The translations under genes and the position numbers were made by a program. Of a DNA stretch of 64,000 nt, positions 18,266 to 27,875 are shown piece after piece. Positions within the stretch are counted from its first letter, which is position 1, and each line of letters begins with the position of its first letter. The stretch spans positions 3,348,001 through 3,412,000 of the forward strand of contig NZ_CP034464.1 in NCBI RefSeq assembly GCF_003955735.1, read 5' to 3'. Below the pieces are notes generated by a model, which was not told where the DNA came from, made no database searches, and saw only the letters and a list, made by a program, of their open reading frames with translations. Origin of the DNA: Undibacterium parvum (GTDB lineage: Bacteria > Pseudomonadota > Gammaproteobacteria > Burkholderiales > Burkholderiaceae_D).

Positions 18266-18943
18266 ATGGCGAAGCAAATTACCTCTATCCACACCAATTT
18301 ATTTGGCGCACAAGGCACCTCGAATCTCAGCACGCCTGCTGCGGTCGGCTTGTCCGTAGAAAACTCTCGATCAGACGAGCTGAATTTAAGTAATCATTTT
18401 TTGATTGCCATGCCCTCTATGTTGGATCCTATATTTGGCGGCACGGTTATTTATATTTGTGAGCACAATGCCCGCGGCGCCATGGGCTTAGTCATCAATA
18501 AAGCGACCGATATGACGGTCGCTGGTTTATTTGATCGAATAGATTTGAAGCTGGAAAATATACCTGACTCGCATCCTATGGGCAAACATCCGGTGATGTT
18601 TGGTGGCCCTGTGCAAGATGACCGAGGATTCGTGTTACATGCACCCATTGGAAAATTTTCGTCTTCCTTAAAAGTGACTGACGAAATCGCTTTTACGACA
18701 TCGCGCGATATCCTGGAGGCAGTAGCGGCGGGTGAAGCGCCAGAGCGCATGATGCTCAGCATAGGTTATTCGGGCTGGAGCGCCGGGCAGTTGGAGCAAG
18801 AGATACTTGCCAATGGCTGGCTGACGGTTGCGGCTGATATGCAGATTTTGTTTGATTTGCCCTTGGAAGAGCGCTTTGTTGCGGCGATGAAATTGCTGGG
18901 GATCGATCCTCTGATGCTGGTCGCCGATGCAGGGCATGCTTGA
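18266..18943 (+). CDS. algH: YqgE/AlgH family protein (DUF179)
   Basis: This is a 225-residue member of the conserved YqgE/AlgH family; its biochemical role is unresolved, although the name comes from alginate regulation in Pseudomonas. The family fold starts at 'SNHFLIAMPSMLDPIFGGTV' and includes 'NARGAMGLVINKATDMTV', 'VMFGGPVQDDRGFVLH' and 'LSIGYSGWSAGQLEQEI'. About 40 residues precede the conserved start, somewhat more than usual, and could be partly untranslated. The stop shares one base with the ruvX start. This gene regularly precedes ruvX and pyr genes in proteobacteria, as here. Confidence 0.93.
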   Translation: MAKQITSIHTNLFGAQGTSNLSTPAAVGLSVENSRSDELNLSNHFLIAMPSMLDPIFGGTVIYICEHNARGAMGLVINKATDMTVAGLFDRIDLKLENIPDSHPMGKHPVMFGGPVQDDRGFVLHAPIGKFSSSLKVTDEIAFTTSRDILEAVAAGEAPERMMLSIGYSGWSAGQLEQEILANGWLTVAADMQILFDLPLEERFVAAMKLLGIDPLMLVADAGHA

Positions 18944-19338
18944 TGTCCGAGTTATCCGGAACCATTCTGGCTTTTGATTTTGGATTGAAACGTATCGGGG
19001 TTGCCGTTGGTAACACCTTACTCAGGCAAGCAGAACCTCTGACCATTATTAGTGCAGCGACCAATGACGGCAAATTTGCTGAGTTATCTAAGTTAATTTT
19101 GGCGTGGCAGCCGGTCTTATGTGTGGTGGGCTTACCTACCCATCCAGATGGCGCATCCCACGAAATGACGCAACGCTGTCAAAGATTTTCCCATCAGTTA
19201 CAAGGGCGCTTTTCCTTGCCGACTGTGCTGGTAGATGAACGTTACACTTCCGCAGTCTTGCATGCGAAGCGCGGGGAGAGAATAGATGACCACGCTGCTG
19301 CGCTCATTTTGCAACAATATTTTGACCAAACCAGATGA
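18943..19338 (+). CDS. ruvX: RuvX/YqgF, RNase H-fold putative Holliday-junction resolvase / pre-16S rRNA nuclease
   Basis: This 131-residue protein has the RNase H-like signature 'TILAFDFGLKRIGVAVGN' with a catalytic Asp, then 'VVGLPTHPDGASHEM' and 'VLVDERYTSA'. Family members process the 5' end of 16S rRNA in E. coli and have been proposed to resolve Holliday junctions. The ATG at 18943 overlaps the algH stop (TGATG). The downstream pyrR start overlaps this gene's stop (ATGA), so translation is probably coupled through the operon. Confidence 0.95.
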   Translation: MSELSGTILAFDFGLKRIGVAVGNTLLRQAEPLTIISAATNDGKFAELSKLILAWQPVLCVVGLPTHPDGASHEMTQRCQRFSHQLQGRFSLPTVLVDERYTSAVLHAKRGERIDDHAAALILQQYFDQTR

Positions 19339-19847
19339 CAACTATGAAATCCTCTCTAGATGCCGAAGCCCTGTATCTGCAGTTGCTTGCGCAGATTAAG
19401 ACCCAGACCGCGCACATACAAAAATTGGCGATCGTTGGTATTTATTCCGGCGGTGCCTGGTTGGCGCAAAGATTGGCGACTGATCTAGGTATGGATGATG
19501 CCTTAGGCTATATCGACGTCTCGTTTTATCGTGATGATTACGCTAAAAAAGGCTTACATCCCGATGTGAAGCCCACCAAAATTCCTTTCGATGTGGATGA
19601 CGCCACCATTATTTTAGTCGATGATGTTCTGTACACTGGCCGCACCACCCGCGCTGCTATCAATGAATTATTTGACTATGGCAGGCCGGCAAAAATCCTG
19701 CTGGCAGCACTAGTTGATCGCGGTGGCCGCGAATTACCGGTCGCTGCTGACTTTGTTGCTTACTCCGCCAATTTTGACACTACTTCCTCCGTTCATCTGC
19801 AGCGTGCAGTGGATGGAAAACTAAGCCTTTCGATCGATCATGCATAA
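19335..19847 (+). CDS. pyrR: PyrR-type phosphoribosyltransferase (uracil PRTase / pyr regulator family)
   Basis: This 170-residue type I PRTase carries the PRPP loop '[20 protein letters not shown]' and the PyrR-like N-terminal '[18 protein letters not shown]'. Other family segments are '[19 protein letters not shown]' and the C-terminal '[17 protein letters not shown]'. In Bacillus PyrR binds pyr mRNA and causes attenuation. In proteobacteria that role is unproven and the protein may mainly be a uracil phosphoribosyltransferase. The start at 19335 overlaps the ruvX stop by 4 nt; an in-frame ATG at 19344 is also possible. It overlaps pyrB by 8 nt. I saw no PyrR-type anti-antiterminator in front of pyrB, as there is no intergenic room. 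Confidence 0.93.
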   Translation: MTTMKSSLDAEALYLQLLAQIKTQTAHIQKLAIVGIYSGGAWLAQRLATDLGMDDALGYIDVSFYRDDYAKKGLHPDVKPTKIPFDVDDATIILVDDVLYTGRTTRAAINELFDYGRPAKILLAALVDRGGRELPVAADFVAYSANFDTTSSVHLQRAVDGKLSLSIDHA

Positions 19848-20808
19848 TCCCCAACTCAATAAACATGGTGAGCTTCAGCATTTGCTGAGCATAGATGGCC
19901 TGCCTAAGTCCATCGTTAATCACATTCTCGATACCGCCTCTTCCTTTGTTAGCATTGGTGACCGCGAGCTGAAAAAAGTACCTTTGATGCGTGGTAAAAG
20001 CGTTTTCAATTTGTTTTTTGAGAACTCGACGCGCACTCGTACCACCTTTGAAATCGCTTCTAAGCGTTTGTCAGCGGATGTGATTAATCTCAATATCGCG
20101 GCTTCTAGCGCCAGCAAGGGCGAGTCTTTGCTCGATACCATCGACAATCTGGCTGCCATGCACGCCGATATGTTTGTGGTGCGTCATGCGACCTCAGGTG
20201 CACCGCATCTGATTGCCAAACACCTCAACGATACTAAGCAGCATCATGTGCACGTGGTGAATGCTGGCGATGGCCGACATTCGCATCCGACTCAGGGTTT
20301 GCTGGACATGTACACCATTCGCCATTACAAGAAAGACTTTAGTAATTTGACGGTGGCCATCATCGGTGACGTACTGCATAGCCGCGTAGCGCGCTCTGAT
20401 ATTCATGCACTTACTACCCTGGGCGTGCCAGAAGTGCGCGTCATAGGCCCGCGTACTTTATTGCCAGGCGGCTTGGAGCAAATGGGTGTCAGGGTCTTCA
20501 ATAATATGAACGAAGGCTTGAAGGGCGTGGACGTCATCATCATGCTGCGTTTGCAAAATGAACGTATGAATGGTGCGTTGCTGCCATCGGCGCAAGAATA
20601 TTTTAAAAATTATGGATTAACTCCCGAGCGTCTGGCGCTGGCGAAACCGGATGCCATCGTGATGCATCCCGGACCTATGAATCGCGGCGTAGAGATTGAT
20701 TCTGCGGTCGCTGATGGCCCGCAGTCAGTGATACTTTCTCAGGTCACTTTTGGTATCGCAGTGCGGATGGCGGTCATGAGCATAGTCGCTGGCACTAGTG
20801 GCGAGTAA
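19840..20808 (+). CDS. pyrB: Aspartate carbamoyltransferase catalytic subunit
   Basis: This 322-residue enzyme condenses carbamoyl phosphate and aspartate to N-carbamoyl-aspartate, the committed step of pyrimidine synthesis. Catalytic motifs are '[19 protein letters not shown]' (carbamoyl-phosphate binding), '[12 protein letters not shown]', 'RLQNERMNG' and '[13 protein letters not shown]'. The gene overlaps pyrR by 8 nt and is followed 13 nt later by a dihydroorotase-like partner. This is the class A/pyrBC' arrangement known from Pseudomonas, where the catalytic chains assemble with an inactive DHOase-like chain; no pyrI is present. Confidence 0.97.
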   Translation: MHNPQLNKHGELQHLLSIDGLPKSIVNHILDTASSFVSIGDRELKKVPLMRGKSVFNLFFENSTRTRTTFEIASKRLSADVINLNIAASSASKGESLLDTIDNLAAMHADMFVVRHATSGAPHLIAKHLNDTKQHHVHVVNAGDGRHSHPTQGLLDMYTIRHYKKDFSNLTVAIIGDVLHSRVARSDIHALTTLGVPEVRVIGPRTLLPGGLEQMGVRVFNNMNEGLKGVDVIIMLRLQNERMNGALLPSAQEYFKNYGLTPERLALAKPDAIVMHPGPMNRGVEIDSAVADGPQSVILSQVTFGIAVRMAVMSIVAGTSGE

Positions 20809-20821
20809 GGAAAACAAAAAG

Positions 20822-22108
20822 ATGAAAATTCAGATTAAGAATGCCCGTGTGATCGATCCTGCCAGCGGTATGGATGCCGTGCAGGATGTGTTTATTGCGG
20901 CAGGTAAGATACTTGCGATGGGGGCTGCCCCTGCTGATTTTATCGCGAATAAAGTGATCGACGCGAGCGGTCTGGTGCTGGCGCCTGGCCTGGTGGATTT
21001 AAGTGCGCGTTTGCGCGAACCAGGCTTTGAATACAAAGCGACGCTGGAATCCGAATTACAAGCCGCCATGCGTGGCGGTGTGACTAGCTTGGTGTGCCCA
21101 CCCGACACCGATCCGGTGTTGGACGAAGCCGGCTTGGTCGAGATGCTCAAGCAAAGAGCGCGCGTGCAAAATAAAGCCCACGTTTACCCTTTGGGGGCAT
21201 TGACCTTGGGCTTGAAGGGCGAGGCACTGACCGAGATGGCAGCGCTCACCGAGGCCGGTTGCGTCGGCTTCTCGCAAGCTGAAGAGCCGATAGAAGACAC
21301 TAATGTTTTGCAGCGCGCTTTGCAATATGCCAGTACCTTTGGCTACACGGTATGGTTGCGTCCGCAAGATGCCTTTATCGGCAAGGGCGGGGTGGCCCAT
21401 AGCGGCCCCCTGGCGACGCGTTTGGGCCTCTCTGGCGTGCCTGTGATGAGTGAAACGATTGCCTTGCATACCCTGTTTGAGTTGATGCGCGCCACTGGTG
21501 CCAGAGTACATCTATGTCGTATCTCTTCTGCCGCAGGTTTGGATTTGGTGCGCCAGGCCAAACAAGAAGGTCTGTTATTAAGTTGCGACGTCGGCGTCCA
21601 CCATGTGCATCTGACCGACGCAGATATCGGCTATTTCGATTCGAATGCACGTATGACGCCACCTTTACGCAGTCAGCGTGATAGGGATGCGATACAGGCA
21701 GCTTTGCGCGATGGCACTATCGATGCGATTTGCTCAGACCACACACCGGTTGATGATGACGAGAAGTTGTTGCCGTTTGCCGAGGCTTCGCCAGGCGCGA
21801 CAGGGCTTGAGTTGCTGCTGTCCCTGGCTTTAAAGTGGGCTGAAGAAAGTCGTGAGCCCGTTAGTTTGGCGCAGGTGTTAGGCAAAATTACGCATCAACC
21901 AGCGCAACTGGCGAATCTGCCATGCGGTCAAATCGCGGTTGGGCAGGTCGCCGATCTGTGTTTGTTCGATGCCAGTCAGCGCTGGACCGTGGCTGCTAGT
22001 GCCTTGGTCAGCCAGGGCAAGCACACCCCATTTCTGGGCTATGAATTGCCGGGTGTGGTGAAGGCGACCATCGTGGCGGGTCATATCGCGTTTGACGCTC
22101 TGAAGTAA
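20822..22108 (+). CDS. pyrX: Dihydroorotase-like protein PyrC' (predicted non-catalytic, PyrB partner)
   Basis: This amidohydrolase-fold protein of about 428 residues is homologous to dihydroorotase. The usual metal-binding 'DxHxHLREPG' reads 'DLSARLREPG', so both His ligands are absent. Other family segments remain: 'VCPPDTDPVLDEAGLVE', 'HLTDADIGYFDSNARMTPPL' and 'AICSDHTPVDDDEK'. In Pseudomonas such PyrC' chains have no DHOase activity but are needed to assemble active aspartate transcarbamoylase; the pyrB neighbour makes the same role likely here. I chose the ATG at 20822, in place of a GTG at 20798 inside pyrB, because it gives the normal 'MKIQIKNARVIDP' start. A true dihydroorotase gene must lie elsewhere. 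Confidence 0.92.
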   Translation: MKIQIKNARVIDPASGMDAVQDVFIAAGKILAMGAAPADFIANKVIDASGLVLAPGLVDLSARLREPGFEYKATLESELQAAMRGGVTSLVCPPDTDPVLDEAGLVEMLKQRARVQNKAHVYPLGALTLGLKGEALTEMAALTEAGCVGFSQAEEPIEDTNVLQRALQYASTFGYTVWLRPQDAFIGKGGVAHSGPLATRLGLSGVPVMSETIALHTLFELMRATGARVHLCRISSAAGLDLVRQAKQEGLLLSCDVGVHHVHLTDADIGYFDSNARMTPPLRSQRDRDAIQAALRDGTIDAICSDHTPVDDDEKLLPFAEASPGATGLELLLSLALKWAEESREPVSLAQVLGKITHQPAQLANLPCGQIAVGQVADLCLFDASQRWTVAASALVSQGKHTPFLGYELPGVVKATIVAGHIAFDALK

Positions 22109-22114
22109 ATTTCA

Positions 22115-22215
22115 ATAGGACATACGTAAAACCGCCCCAGCGTCCTTGTATCCGCCTTGCCGTACTTGAAGTACTGTCTGCGGCGGCACGCCTAGCTGGG
22201 ATAATATTACCTAAG
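22115..22215. repeat. Dispersed ~100-nt palindromic element, family A copy 1
   Basis: It shares with 59370-59470 the order ATAGGAC, ACGTAAAACCGCCCCAGC, TTGTATCCGCCTTGCCGTAC, GTACTGTC and CGGCGGCACGCCTAGCTGGG. Internal inverted pairs (CCCAGC/GCTGGG, GCCGC-type arms) fold into a long hairpin. The outer arms are degenerate in this copy. It lies between pyrC' and plsC. No transposase is nearby. Confidence 0.85.
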
Positions 22216-22337
22216 TTCCAATCTGGATTTTAAAAAAGAGGGGGTATCTGTGATGACTCCCCATTTGCGCATATTCTATGCGGGCAATTTTAAATAATTA
22301 GTCATACTCCAGATGAGTATGTTCCTAGAGGCAGTGC

Positions 22338-23078
22338 ATGATCGCTTGGCGTTTACTATGTTTGATGTCCCACCTGTTGGTGGGGTTGCTGATCTGTGGG
22401 GTGTGTTTCCCCTTGAGTAAAATCGCCACTCACGAGCGCCTGATACGCTGGTGGTCTGGGCGTTTGCTGACGATCTTTCAAGTGCAATTGAAATTTATCG
22501 ATGACAGTGAGGGCACTGCAGTATCGCGCGCGCTGATCGTCTCCAACCATGTGTCGTGGCTAGATATTTTTGTTATGAATACACAGCAGCCTTGTTATTT
22601 CGTCGCCAAATCAGACATCCGTAGCTGGCCTATCATAGGCTGGCTGAGTCAAAAAGCCGGAACAATTTTCCTGGAGCGCGGTAAACAAAGAGAAGTGAGG
22701 CGTATCTACGAAGGCTTGGTGCATCAAATCCACGCTGGTAAACGCATCGCGTTTTTTCCGGAGGGGACCACCGCTGCGCAAGGTTCAGTGCTGCCTTTTC
22801 ACGCCAATCTGTTTGAGGCTGCGATCGAGGCGCAAGTGCCGGTCGAGCCTTTCTCTATTCGCTATCTGGATGCCAGTGGCAAATTGCATTCTGCCGTGGA
22901 TTTTATTGGCGAGATGACGATCGTTGAAAGCATGCAGGCTATCTTTGGTGGCGGAAAAATCACCGCAGAGTTGCGTCAGTTGCGCTCGATTAGCACAGTC
23001 GATGCGCATCGCAGAGAAATCGCACAAGCGGCGCGAGTGGCGGTCGCGCACAGCTTAAGCATAGAGATCAAAGCATAG
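22338..23078 (+). CDS. plsC: 1-acyl-sn-glycerol-3-phosphate acyltransferase (PlsC family)
   Basis: This 246-residue membrane-associated acyltransferase makes phosphatidic acid from lysophosphatidate. An N-terminal hydrophobic segment (LLCLMSHLLVGLLICGVCF) anchors it. Motif I is 'VSNHVSWLDIF' (HX4D), motif III is 'FFPEGTTAAQG' and the GxIFLERG-like 'GTIFLERGKQREV' lies between. The ATG at 22338 follows 'AGAGGCAG'. It is preceded by repeat A1 and about 120 AT-rich nt with a small CATACTC/GAGTATG hairpin. A role as the OlsA-type O-acyltransferase for ornithine lipids, partnering the OlsB-like gene at 60.4 kb, is conceivable but unsupported by location. Confidence 0.9.
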   Translation: MIAWRLLCLMSHLLVGLLICGVCFPLSKIATHERLIRWWSGRLLTIFQVQLKFIDDSEGTAVSRALIVSNHVSWLDIFVMNTQQPCYFVAKSDIRSWPIIGWLSQKAGTIFLERGKQREVRRIYEGLVHQIHAGKRIAFFPEGTTAAQGSVLPFHANLFEAAIEAQVPVEPFSIRYLDASGKLHSAVDFIGEMTIVESMQAIFGGGKITAELRQLRSISTVDAHRREIAQAARVAVAHSLSIEIKA

Positions 23079-23131
23079 AGATCAACGCTTAATGCCGTTG
23101 TGAGCCGGGCGCCTAACATCGCCCTGGATGA

Positions 23132-23983
23132 TTACTTGGATTTTCCAGGCCGTTGCTGCTGTGGGCAGTCCACTTGCAGTACGTCTCTGCCAGGCAGCGA
23201 AACTGCAGTCAGTTTGCCGCCCCAGACGCAACCGGTATCGAGACTAATCAGATCCGGTCGCAGCACTAAGCCCAGGGTAGACCAGTGACCAAAGATGATA
23301 GGCTGACCCGCGCTGTTTCGGTTTGCGATGTCAAACCACGGTAACAGTCCTGGCGGCGTAGCTGCCATGCCATCCTTGCTGTCAAAATCCATCGCGCCAT
23401 CCAGGCTGCAATAACGCATACGGGTGAGCGCGTTGATGATGCCGCGCCAACGCTCGCTGCCGTGTAAATCATCACTCCAGCGCTCTGGTGTATTGCCATA
23501 CATCTCGCGCAATAAACTCAGCCAGTCAGGCCCACGCAGTACCTGCTCTACCTCGTGCGCCAGGGCCAGCGTCTGCTCTATGCTCCAAGCCGGGAATACG
23601 CCAGCATGCACTAGTAAATGCCCTTGCTCGATTAGGGCGAGCGGGCGCTGCCGTAACCAGTCTAATAATTCTTCGCGGTCGGGTGCTTGTAAGATTTCAT
23701 CTAAGGTATCGCTCTTGTGAGCTGGGCGTAGGCCATTGGCGACCGCTAGTAAATGCAGATCGTGATTACCCAAGACACTGTCGGCGCGCGCGCCCATGGC
23801 TTTGACTAGTCTTAAAGTTTGCAGTGATTTAGGGCCGCGATTAACCAGGTCACCCGCAAACAAAATCTTTGCTGTCGGTGCTGTATGGGAGATCAACGCT
23901 AGCAATTGCTCCAGTTGATCGCAGCAGCCCTGGATATCACCAATGACGTAACAGGCATTTCCAGAGGCTATTTCAGGGCTCAA
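23132..23983 (-). CDS. apaH: Symmetrical bis(5'-nucleosyl)-tetraphosphatase
   Basis: This metallophosphatase hydrolyses Ap4A to 2 ADP and removes Np4 caps from RNA. Motifs are '[17 protein letters not shown]' (GDxxG), '[17 protein letters not shown]' (GDxVxRG), '[14 protein letters not shown]' (GNHD) and 'HAGVFPAW'. A longer reading frame extends upstream inside hemH. I set the start at the TTG at 23983, which overlaps the hemH stop (TTGA). This gives 283 residues, near the usual length, with an AGGTG site upstream and the conserved block beginning about 13 residues in. Translation is probably coupled to hemH. Confidence 0.93.
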   Translation of the reverse strand: MSPEIASGNACYVIGDIQGCCDQLEQLLALISHTAPTAKILFAGDLVNRGPKSLQTLRLVKAMGARADSVLGNHDLHLLAVANGLRPAHKSDTLDEILQAPDREELLDWLRQRPLALIEQGHLLVHAGVFPAWSIEQTLALAHEVEQVLRGPDWLSLLREMYGNTPERWSDDLHGSERWRGIINALTRMRYCSLDGAMDFDSKDGMAATPPGLLPWFDIANRNSAGQPIIFGHWSTLGLVLRPDLISLDTGCVWGGKLTAVSLPGRDVLQVDCPQQQRPGKSK

Positions 23984-25086
23984 TGTTCTGCACCTAAACG
24001 TTTCGCTTCTGACCTGCTTAATAAAGCCTGCTGCTTGAGTTGTTCGCGCAAGCTGCCCGTCATCATGGTCGGCCAACCTATCAGATGTTGCTCAGTAATT
24101 TCAGCTAGGGCGCGCAGCCATTCAGGAGACTCATTTAAACAAGGGATATAGTGAAATTCTTTACCGCCTGCTTGCAGAAAGTCATCGCGCACTTCCATCG
24201 CGATCTCCTCTAGCGTTTCCAGACAGTCGGCAATAAATCCCGGGCACACCACATCGATACGCTTGAGCCCTTGCTTGGCTAAGGCTTGCACTGTCGGTGC
24301 CGTGTAGGGTTGCAGCCACTCCGCTCGCCCCAGTCTAGACTGGAAAGTGACCACATACTGTTCCTTGTTTAAGCCTAATTGTTCGGCCAGCAAGCGTGCA
24401 GTTTTGTAGCATTCGCAGTGATACGGGTCGCCGCGCATTAAAAAAGCTTTTGGCAAGCCATGGAAACTCATGACCAATTTTTCTGGTCTTCCATTGCTTT
24501 GCCAGTAATGCAGGATGGAGTGTTTCAGTGCCTGAATGTAGGCCTCATGGTCATGATAGTTTTTGATAAAGCGCAGCTCAGGAATATTTCTCACTTGCTG
24601 ATAATGGCGAAACACCGCATCGAAATTAGACGCGGTGGTGGTGGCGGAATATTGCGGATACGCTGGCAGTATCAGCAGGCGTTCATAACCTTCAGCTTTC
24701 AGTTTGCTCAGCACTTCCGGGATATTGGTCGATCCATAGCGCATCGCATAAGTCACTTTTACTTCGTGACCTCGTTCCCCTAGATAACCCTGTAATAACA
24801 AGGCCTGTTTTTCGGTATGGATCTTGAGAGGCGAGCCATCTTTGCTCCAGATAGTGGCATACTTGGCGGCCGATTTGCTGGAACGAAATGGCAGGATGAT
24901 CAGATTGAGTATTAACCACCAGATCGCTCTGGGGATTTCCACCACTCTATGATCGGATAAAAATTCTTTTAGATAGCGCCGCACTGCCGCTGCGGTCGGT
25001 GCGTCGGGTGTGCCGAGATTGATTAAGACGACCGCGGTTTTAGCGATCGTTCCGTGTGCGTAGGGCGGCTCTTTATGAAAAGGCAT
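23980..25086 (-). CDS. hemH: Ferrochelatase
   Basis: This 368-residue enzyme inserts Fe(II) into protoporphyrin IX, the last step of protoheme synthesis, at the inner face of the membrane. Recognisable parts are '[20 protein letters not shown]' near the N-terminus, '[14 protein letters not shown]', '[19 protein letters not shown]', '[19 protein letters not shown]' with the catalytic His, '[20 protein letters not shown]' and '[17 protein letters not shown]' with the conserved acidic residues. It overlaps the apaH start by 4 nt. With hemL and hemJ in the same window, heme synthesis genes are scattered rather than in one operon. Confidence 0.97.
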   Translation of the reverse strand: MPFHKEPPYAHGTIAKTAVVLINLGTPDAPTAAAVRRYLKEFLSDHRVVEIPRAIWWLILNLIILPFRSSKSAAKYATIWSKDGSPLKIHTEKQALLLQGYLGERGHEVKVTYAMRYGSTNIPEVLSKLKAEGYERLLILPAYPQYSATTTASNFDAVFRHYQQVRNIPELRFIKNYHDHEAYIQALKHSILHYWQSNGRPEKLVMSFHGLPKAFLMRGDPYHCECYKTARLLAEQLGLNKEQYVVTFQSRLGRAEWLQPYTAPTVQALAKQGLKRIDVVCPGFIADCLETLEEIAMEVRDDFLQAGGKEFHYIPCLNESPEWLRALAEITEQHLIGWPTMMTGSLREQLKQQALLSRSEAKRLGAEH

Positions 25087-25158
25087 AATATTTTTGGTCT
25101 TACTCTTTTTGATGTTGCGTTTAAATTTAACTCAATTGTTTAATTGTTTTAATTGCGG

Positions 25159-26805
25159 CTAAGACGCTAACAATTCTCTGGCATGTTTGCGCGTGGTTGC
25201 GGTGATTTCTATGCCACCCAACATGCGTGCGATTTCTTCTACTCTTTGCTTGTTGTCCAGGCTGTCTATGCGCGAAACGGTACGGCCGGCATCGTTGCCC
25301 TTGCTGACTTCAAAGTGATGATTCGCCTGGCTCGCCACCTGTGGCAAGTGGGTGACGCACAAGACTTGGCGGTCTTGCCCTAGTCGTTTGAGTAGTCTAC
25401 CAACGACTTCGGCCACACCACCGCCTATGCCGCTATCGACTTCATCAAAAATCAAGGTAGGGGTCGCAGTGGCGCAAGAAGTAATCACAGAAATCGCCAG
25501 GGAGATACGCGCCAATTCACCGCCAGATGCAACCTTGGCTAAGGGTCTGGCTTGTACGCCCGCATGTCCGGCGACGAGAAGTTCTATCTGCTCGATGCCG
25601 TTAGCGCTCGCTTCACAAGGGTTTAGGGCGATACCAAACGATCCACCTGTCATACTCAGGTCTTGCATCGCACTGCTGACTGCTTTAGCTAAATCTTGTG
25701 CCACTGTTGCCCGTGAGTGGCTAAGTTTTTTGGCTTGCTCTAGATATTTTTGCTGAGCCTGTTCTTCCTGTGCTTTTAGCGCCGCCATATCTGAGACACC
25801 AGATAATTGTTGCAGTTGGCTAGAGAGTGTCGCGTACTCTTGATGCAGTAATTCTGGTGCTACATGAAAACGCCTTGCGGTAGCGTGTAACACCTCGACT
25901 CTGGCATCGACTTCACGCAGGCGCGCTGGATCAAGTTCGACCCGGCCTAAATAATCATTGAGTGCGTAAGCACTTTCTTGCAAGTTAATCCGGGCCGAAT
26001 CGAGCGCCTCTATCACCGGCGTCAATGCCGCGTCGAAGCTCTGCAATTTAGAAAGTTTTTGGTGTAGCGAAGTGAGTTGAGACAACATAGGATGCTCAGA
26101 CTCTGAGATTAGATCAGCCGCTTCTTGTGCGCCTTCCAGCAGGCTGGCTGCATGTGCCAAGCGGCTGTGCTCGTGACTGATGGCTTCCCACTCCCCAGGT
26201 TTGACCTGGAGTTTTTCTAGTTCGCCCACCTGCCACTCCAGGCGTTCTTTTTCTAGCAAAATGTTTTTCGCATTATTCTCGAATTGTTCACGTTGCTTGC
26301 TCAGGGCACGCCATTGCTTAAACAGTGTGCTTACCGTTATGCCCTGATTTTGTAAGCCGCCCTGCATATCGAGTAAGTCGCGTTGGGCATCGGCTTTTAA
26401 CAGTGATTGATGGGCGTGTTGGCCATGAATGTCGACCAGCATATCTCCCAATTCGCGCAACTGGGATGCAGTGGCGCTGCTGCCGTTGATGTAAGCCTTG
26501 GAACGCCCTGCATTGTCTATTACGCGTCTGAGCAATAATTCTTGTTCAGCATCGCTAAAATCATTTTCTTCTAGCCACATAGCGCTTTGTGGATTAATCG
26601 AAAATGTCGCGCAAATTTCGGCTTTGGCGGCACCTTCTCTGACCATGCTGGCATCGCCACGGCCACCCAGCGCCAACGCCAGTGCATCGATCAAAATAGA
26701 TTTTCCGGCGCCGGTTTCTCCCGTGAAAACGGTGAATCCATTTGAAAATTCTAGTTCTATCGCATCAACGATAACAAAATCACGTATAGCAAGCGTGCGC
26801 AGCAT
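25159..26805 (-). CDS. recN: DNA repair protein RecN
   Basis: This 548-residue SMC-like ATPase acts in double-strand-break repair. The Walker A is 'FTGETGAGKSILIDALALAL' at about residues 27-46. A central coiled-coil region follows (about 150-380, rich in Glu/Gln/Leu). The C-terminal half carries the ABC signature 'KVASGGELARISLAISV' and Walker B 'TLIFDEVDSGIGGGVAEVVG', then the 'QVLCVTHLPQVASQANHHFE' segment typical of RecN. The length matches the family. I looked for a LexA box (CTGT-N8-ACAG) upstream and did not find a convincing one. nadK lies 97 nt upstream on the same strand. Confidence 0.97.
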   Translation of the reverse strand: MLRTLAIRDFVIVDAIELEFSNGFTVFTGETGAGKSILIDALALALGGRGDASMVREGAAKAEICATFSINPQSAMWLEENDFSDAEQELLLRRVIDNAGRSKAYINGSSATASQLRELGDMLVDIHGQHAHQSLLKADAQRDLLDMQGGLQNQGITVSTLFKQWRALSKQREQFENNAKNILLEKERLEWQVGELEKLQVKPGEWEAISHEHSRLAHAASLLEGAQEAADLISESEHPMLSQLTSLHQKLSKLQSFDAALTPVIEALDSARINLQESAYALNDYLGRVELDPARLREVDARVEVLHATARRFHVAPELLHQEYATLSSQLQQLSGVSDMAALKAQEEQAQQKYLEQAKKLSHSRATVAQDLAKAVSSAMQDLSMTGGSFGIALNPCEASANGIEQIELLVAGHAGVQARPLAKVASGGELARISLAISVITSCATATPTLIFDEVDSGIGGGVAEVVGRLLKRLGQDRQVLCVTHLPQVASQANHHFEVSKGNDAGRTVSRIDSLDNKQRVEEIARMLGGIEITATTRKHARELLAS

Positions 26806-26902
26806 AGGGTTTGACAGGAAAAGGTTGAGGAAGAAGGCGCTGCTGGAAATTAAAACTTAAAAATACAGCCGCGAAATAGCATGGCAGAAACCAGTGCTTA
26901 TT

Positions 26903-27796
26903 TTAACGCAAAGCGCCTTCTACCGAGGGATACTCATTCCAGTGTAATTTTTCTCTCAAAGTATCGTAATAATTCCAGCCTTGCGGGTGCAGAAAGGTGA
27001 CGGTATGGGCCGAACGTTTGATGATTATCCTGTCCTGATACAGCAAGCTCGCGAAGGATTGCATATCAAAGTTGACGCTGATGTCGCGTCCTGCCACGAT
27101 TTCTATACTGACTTCGCTAGTGTCAGGTAAAACGATAGGTCGGTTAGATAGCGCATGTGGCGCGATCGGTACCATCACGATGCCGGATAAACTCGGGTGT
27201 AGCAGGGGGCCTCCGGCTGACAGGGAATACGCGGTAGAGCCAGTCGGGGTGGATACGATCAGACCGTCAGAGCGTTGATTGTACATAAACTGTTGGTCCA
27301 CATCGACTCGCAATTCAACCATGCCAGAGCCAGCGCCACGCGAAACAACGATGTCGTTGAATGCCATGCCGCTAAAGATTTGATTGCCATCACGTATTAC
27401 GATGGCTTGCAATAAACTACGACGCTCAGAAACGTATTTTCCATCCAGCATTTCTGTGACGACAGGGATCATGCGCTCCAGCGGGATATCCGTAATAAAG
27501 CCCAGGCGGCCTTGATTAATCCCTATCAGTGGAACATTGTAAGGTGCCAGCTGGCGTGCAATACCCAGCATGGTGCCATCGCCACCGAGAACGATGGCAG
27601 CGTCCGCATATTTACCAATTTCTGGCGCGGCCATCTGGCTAAAGTTTTTCAGATCCATGTTGAGTGCAGTTTCTGACTCTAACACGACGGTATGTCCGGC
27701 ATGATCCAGAAAATTTGCCAGTTCTATCAGGGATTCGGTAATGCCCGGCGCATTGTACTTACCGACTAGTGCGATAGTTTTTGCAGGAGAAGTCAT
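26903..27796 (-). CDS. nadK: NAD kinase
   Basis: This 297-residue cytoplasmic enzyme phosphorylates NAD to NADP. The signature '[20 protein letters not shown]' contains the catalytic GGDG motif. '[14 protein letters not shown]' and the conserved '[20 protein letters not shown]' block follow, then '[20 protein letters not shown]'. Length and motif order are normal. It is upstream of recN on the same strand and divergent from the HAD hydrolase gene. The nadK-recN neighbourhood with hrcA close by is common in Burkholderiales. Confidence 0.97.
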   Translation of the reverse strand: MTSPAKTIALVGKYNAPGITESLIELANFLDHAGHTVVLESETALNMDLKNFSQMAAPEIGKYADAAIVLGGDGTMLGIARQLAPYNVPLIGINQGRLGFITDIPLERMIPVVTEMLDGKYVSERRSLLQAIVIRDGNQIFSGMAFNDIVVSRGAGSGMVELRVDVDQQFMYNQRSDGLIVSTPTGSTAYSLSAGGPLLHPSLSGIVMVPIAPHALSNRPIVLPDTSEVSIEIVAGRDISVNFDMQSFASLLYQDRIIIKRSAHTVTFLHPQGWNYYDTLREKLHWNEYPSVEGALR

Positions 27797-27875
27797 AAAG
27801 TACGTGGATTGATCGCAAAGATGAGCCAGATTAGAACATAATTACTTATGTTGTGAATATTAAAAGTGAGTAAGT

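Noticed and set aside
26806..26902. Possible LexA/SOS box before recN
   Set aside because: No CTGT-N8-ACAG match with correct spacing was found; partial matches are too far apart.
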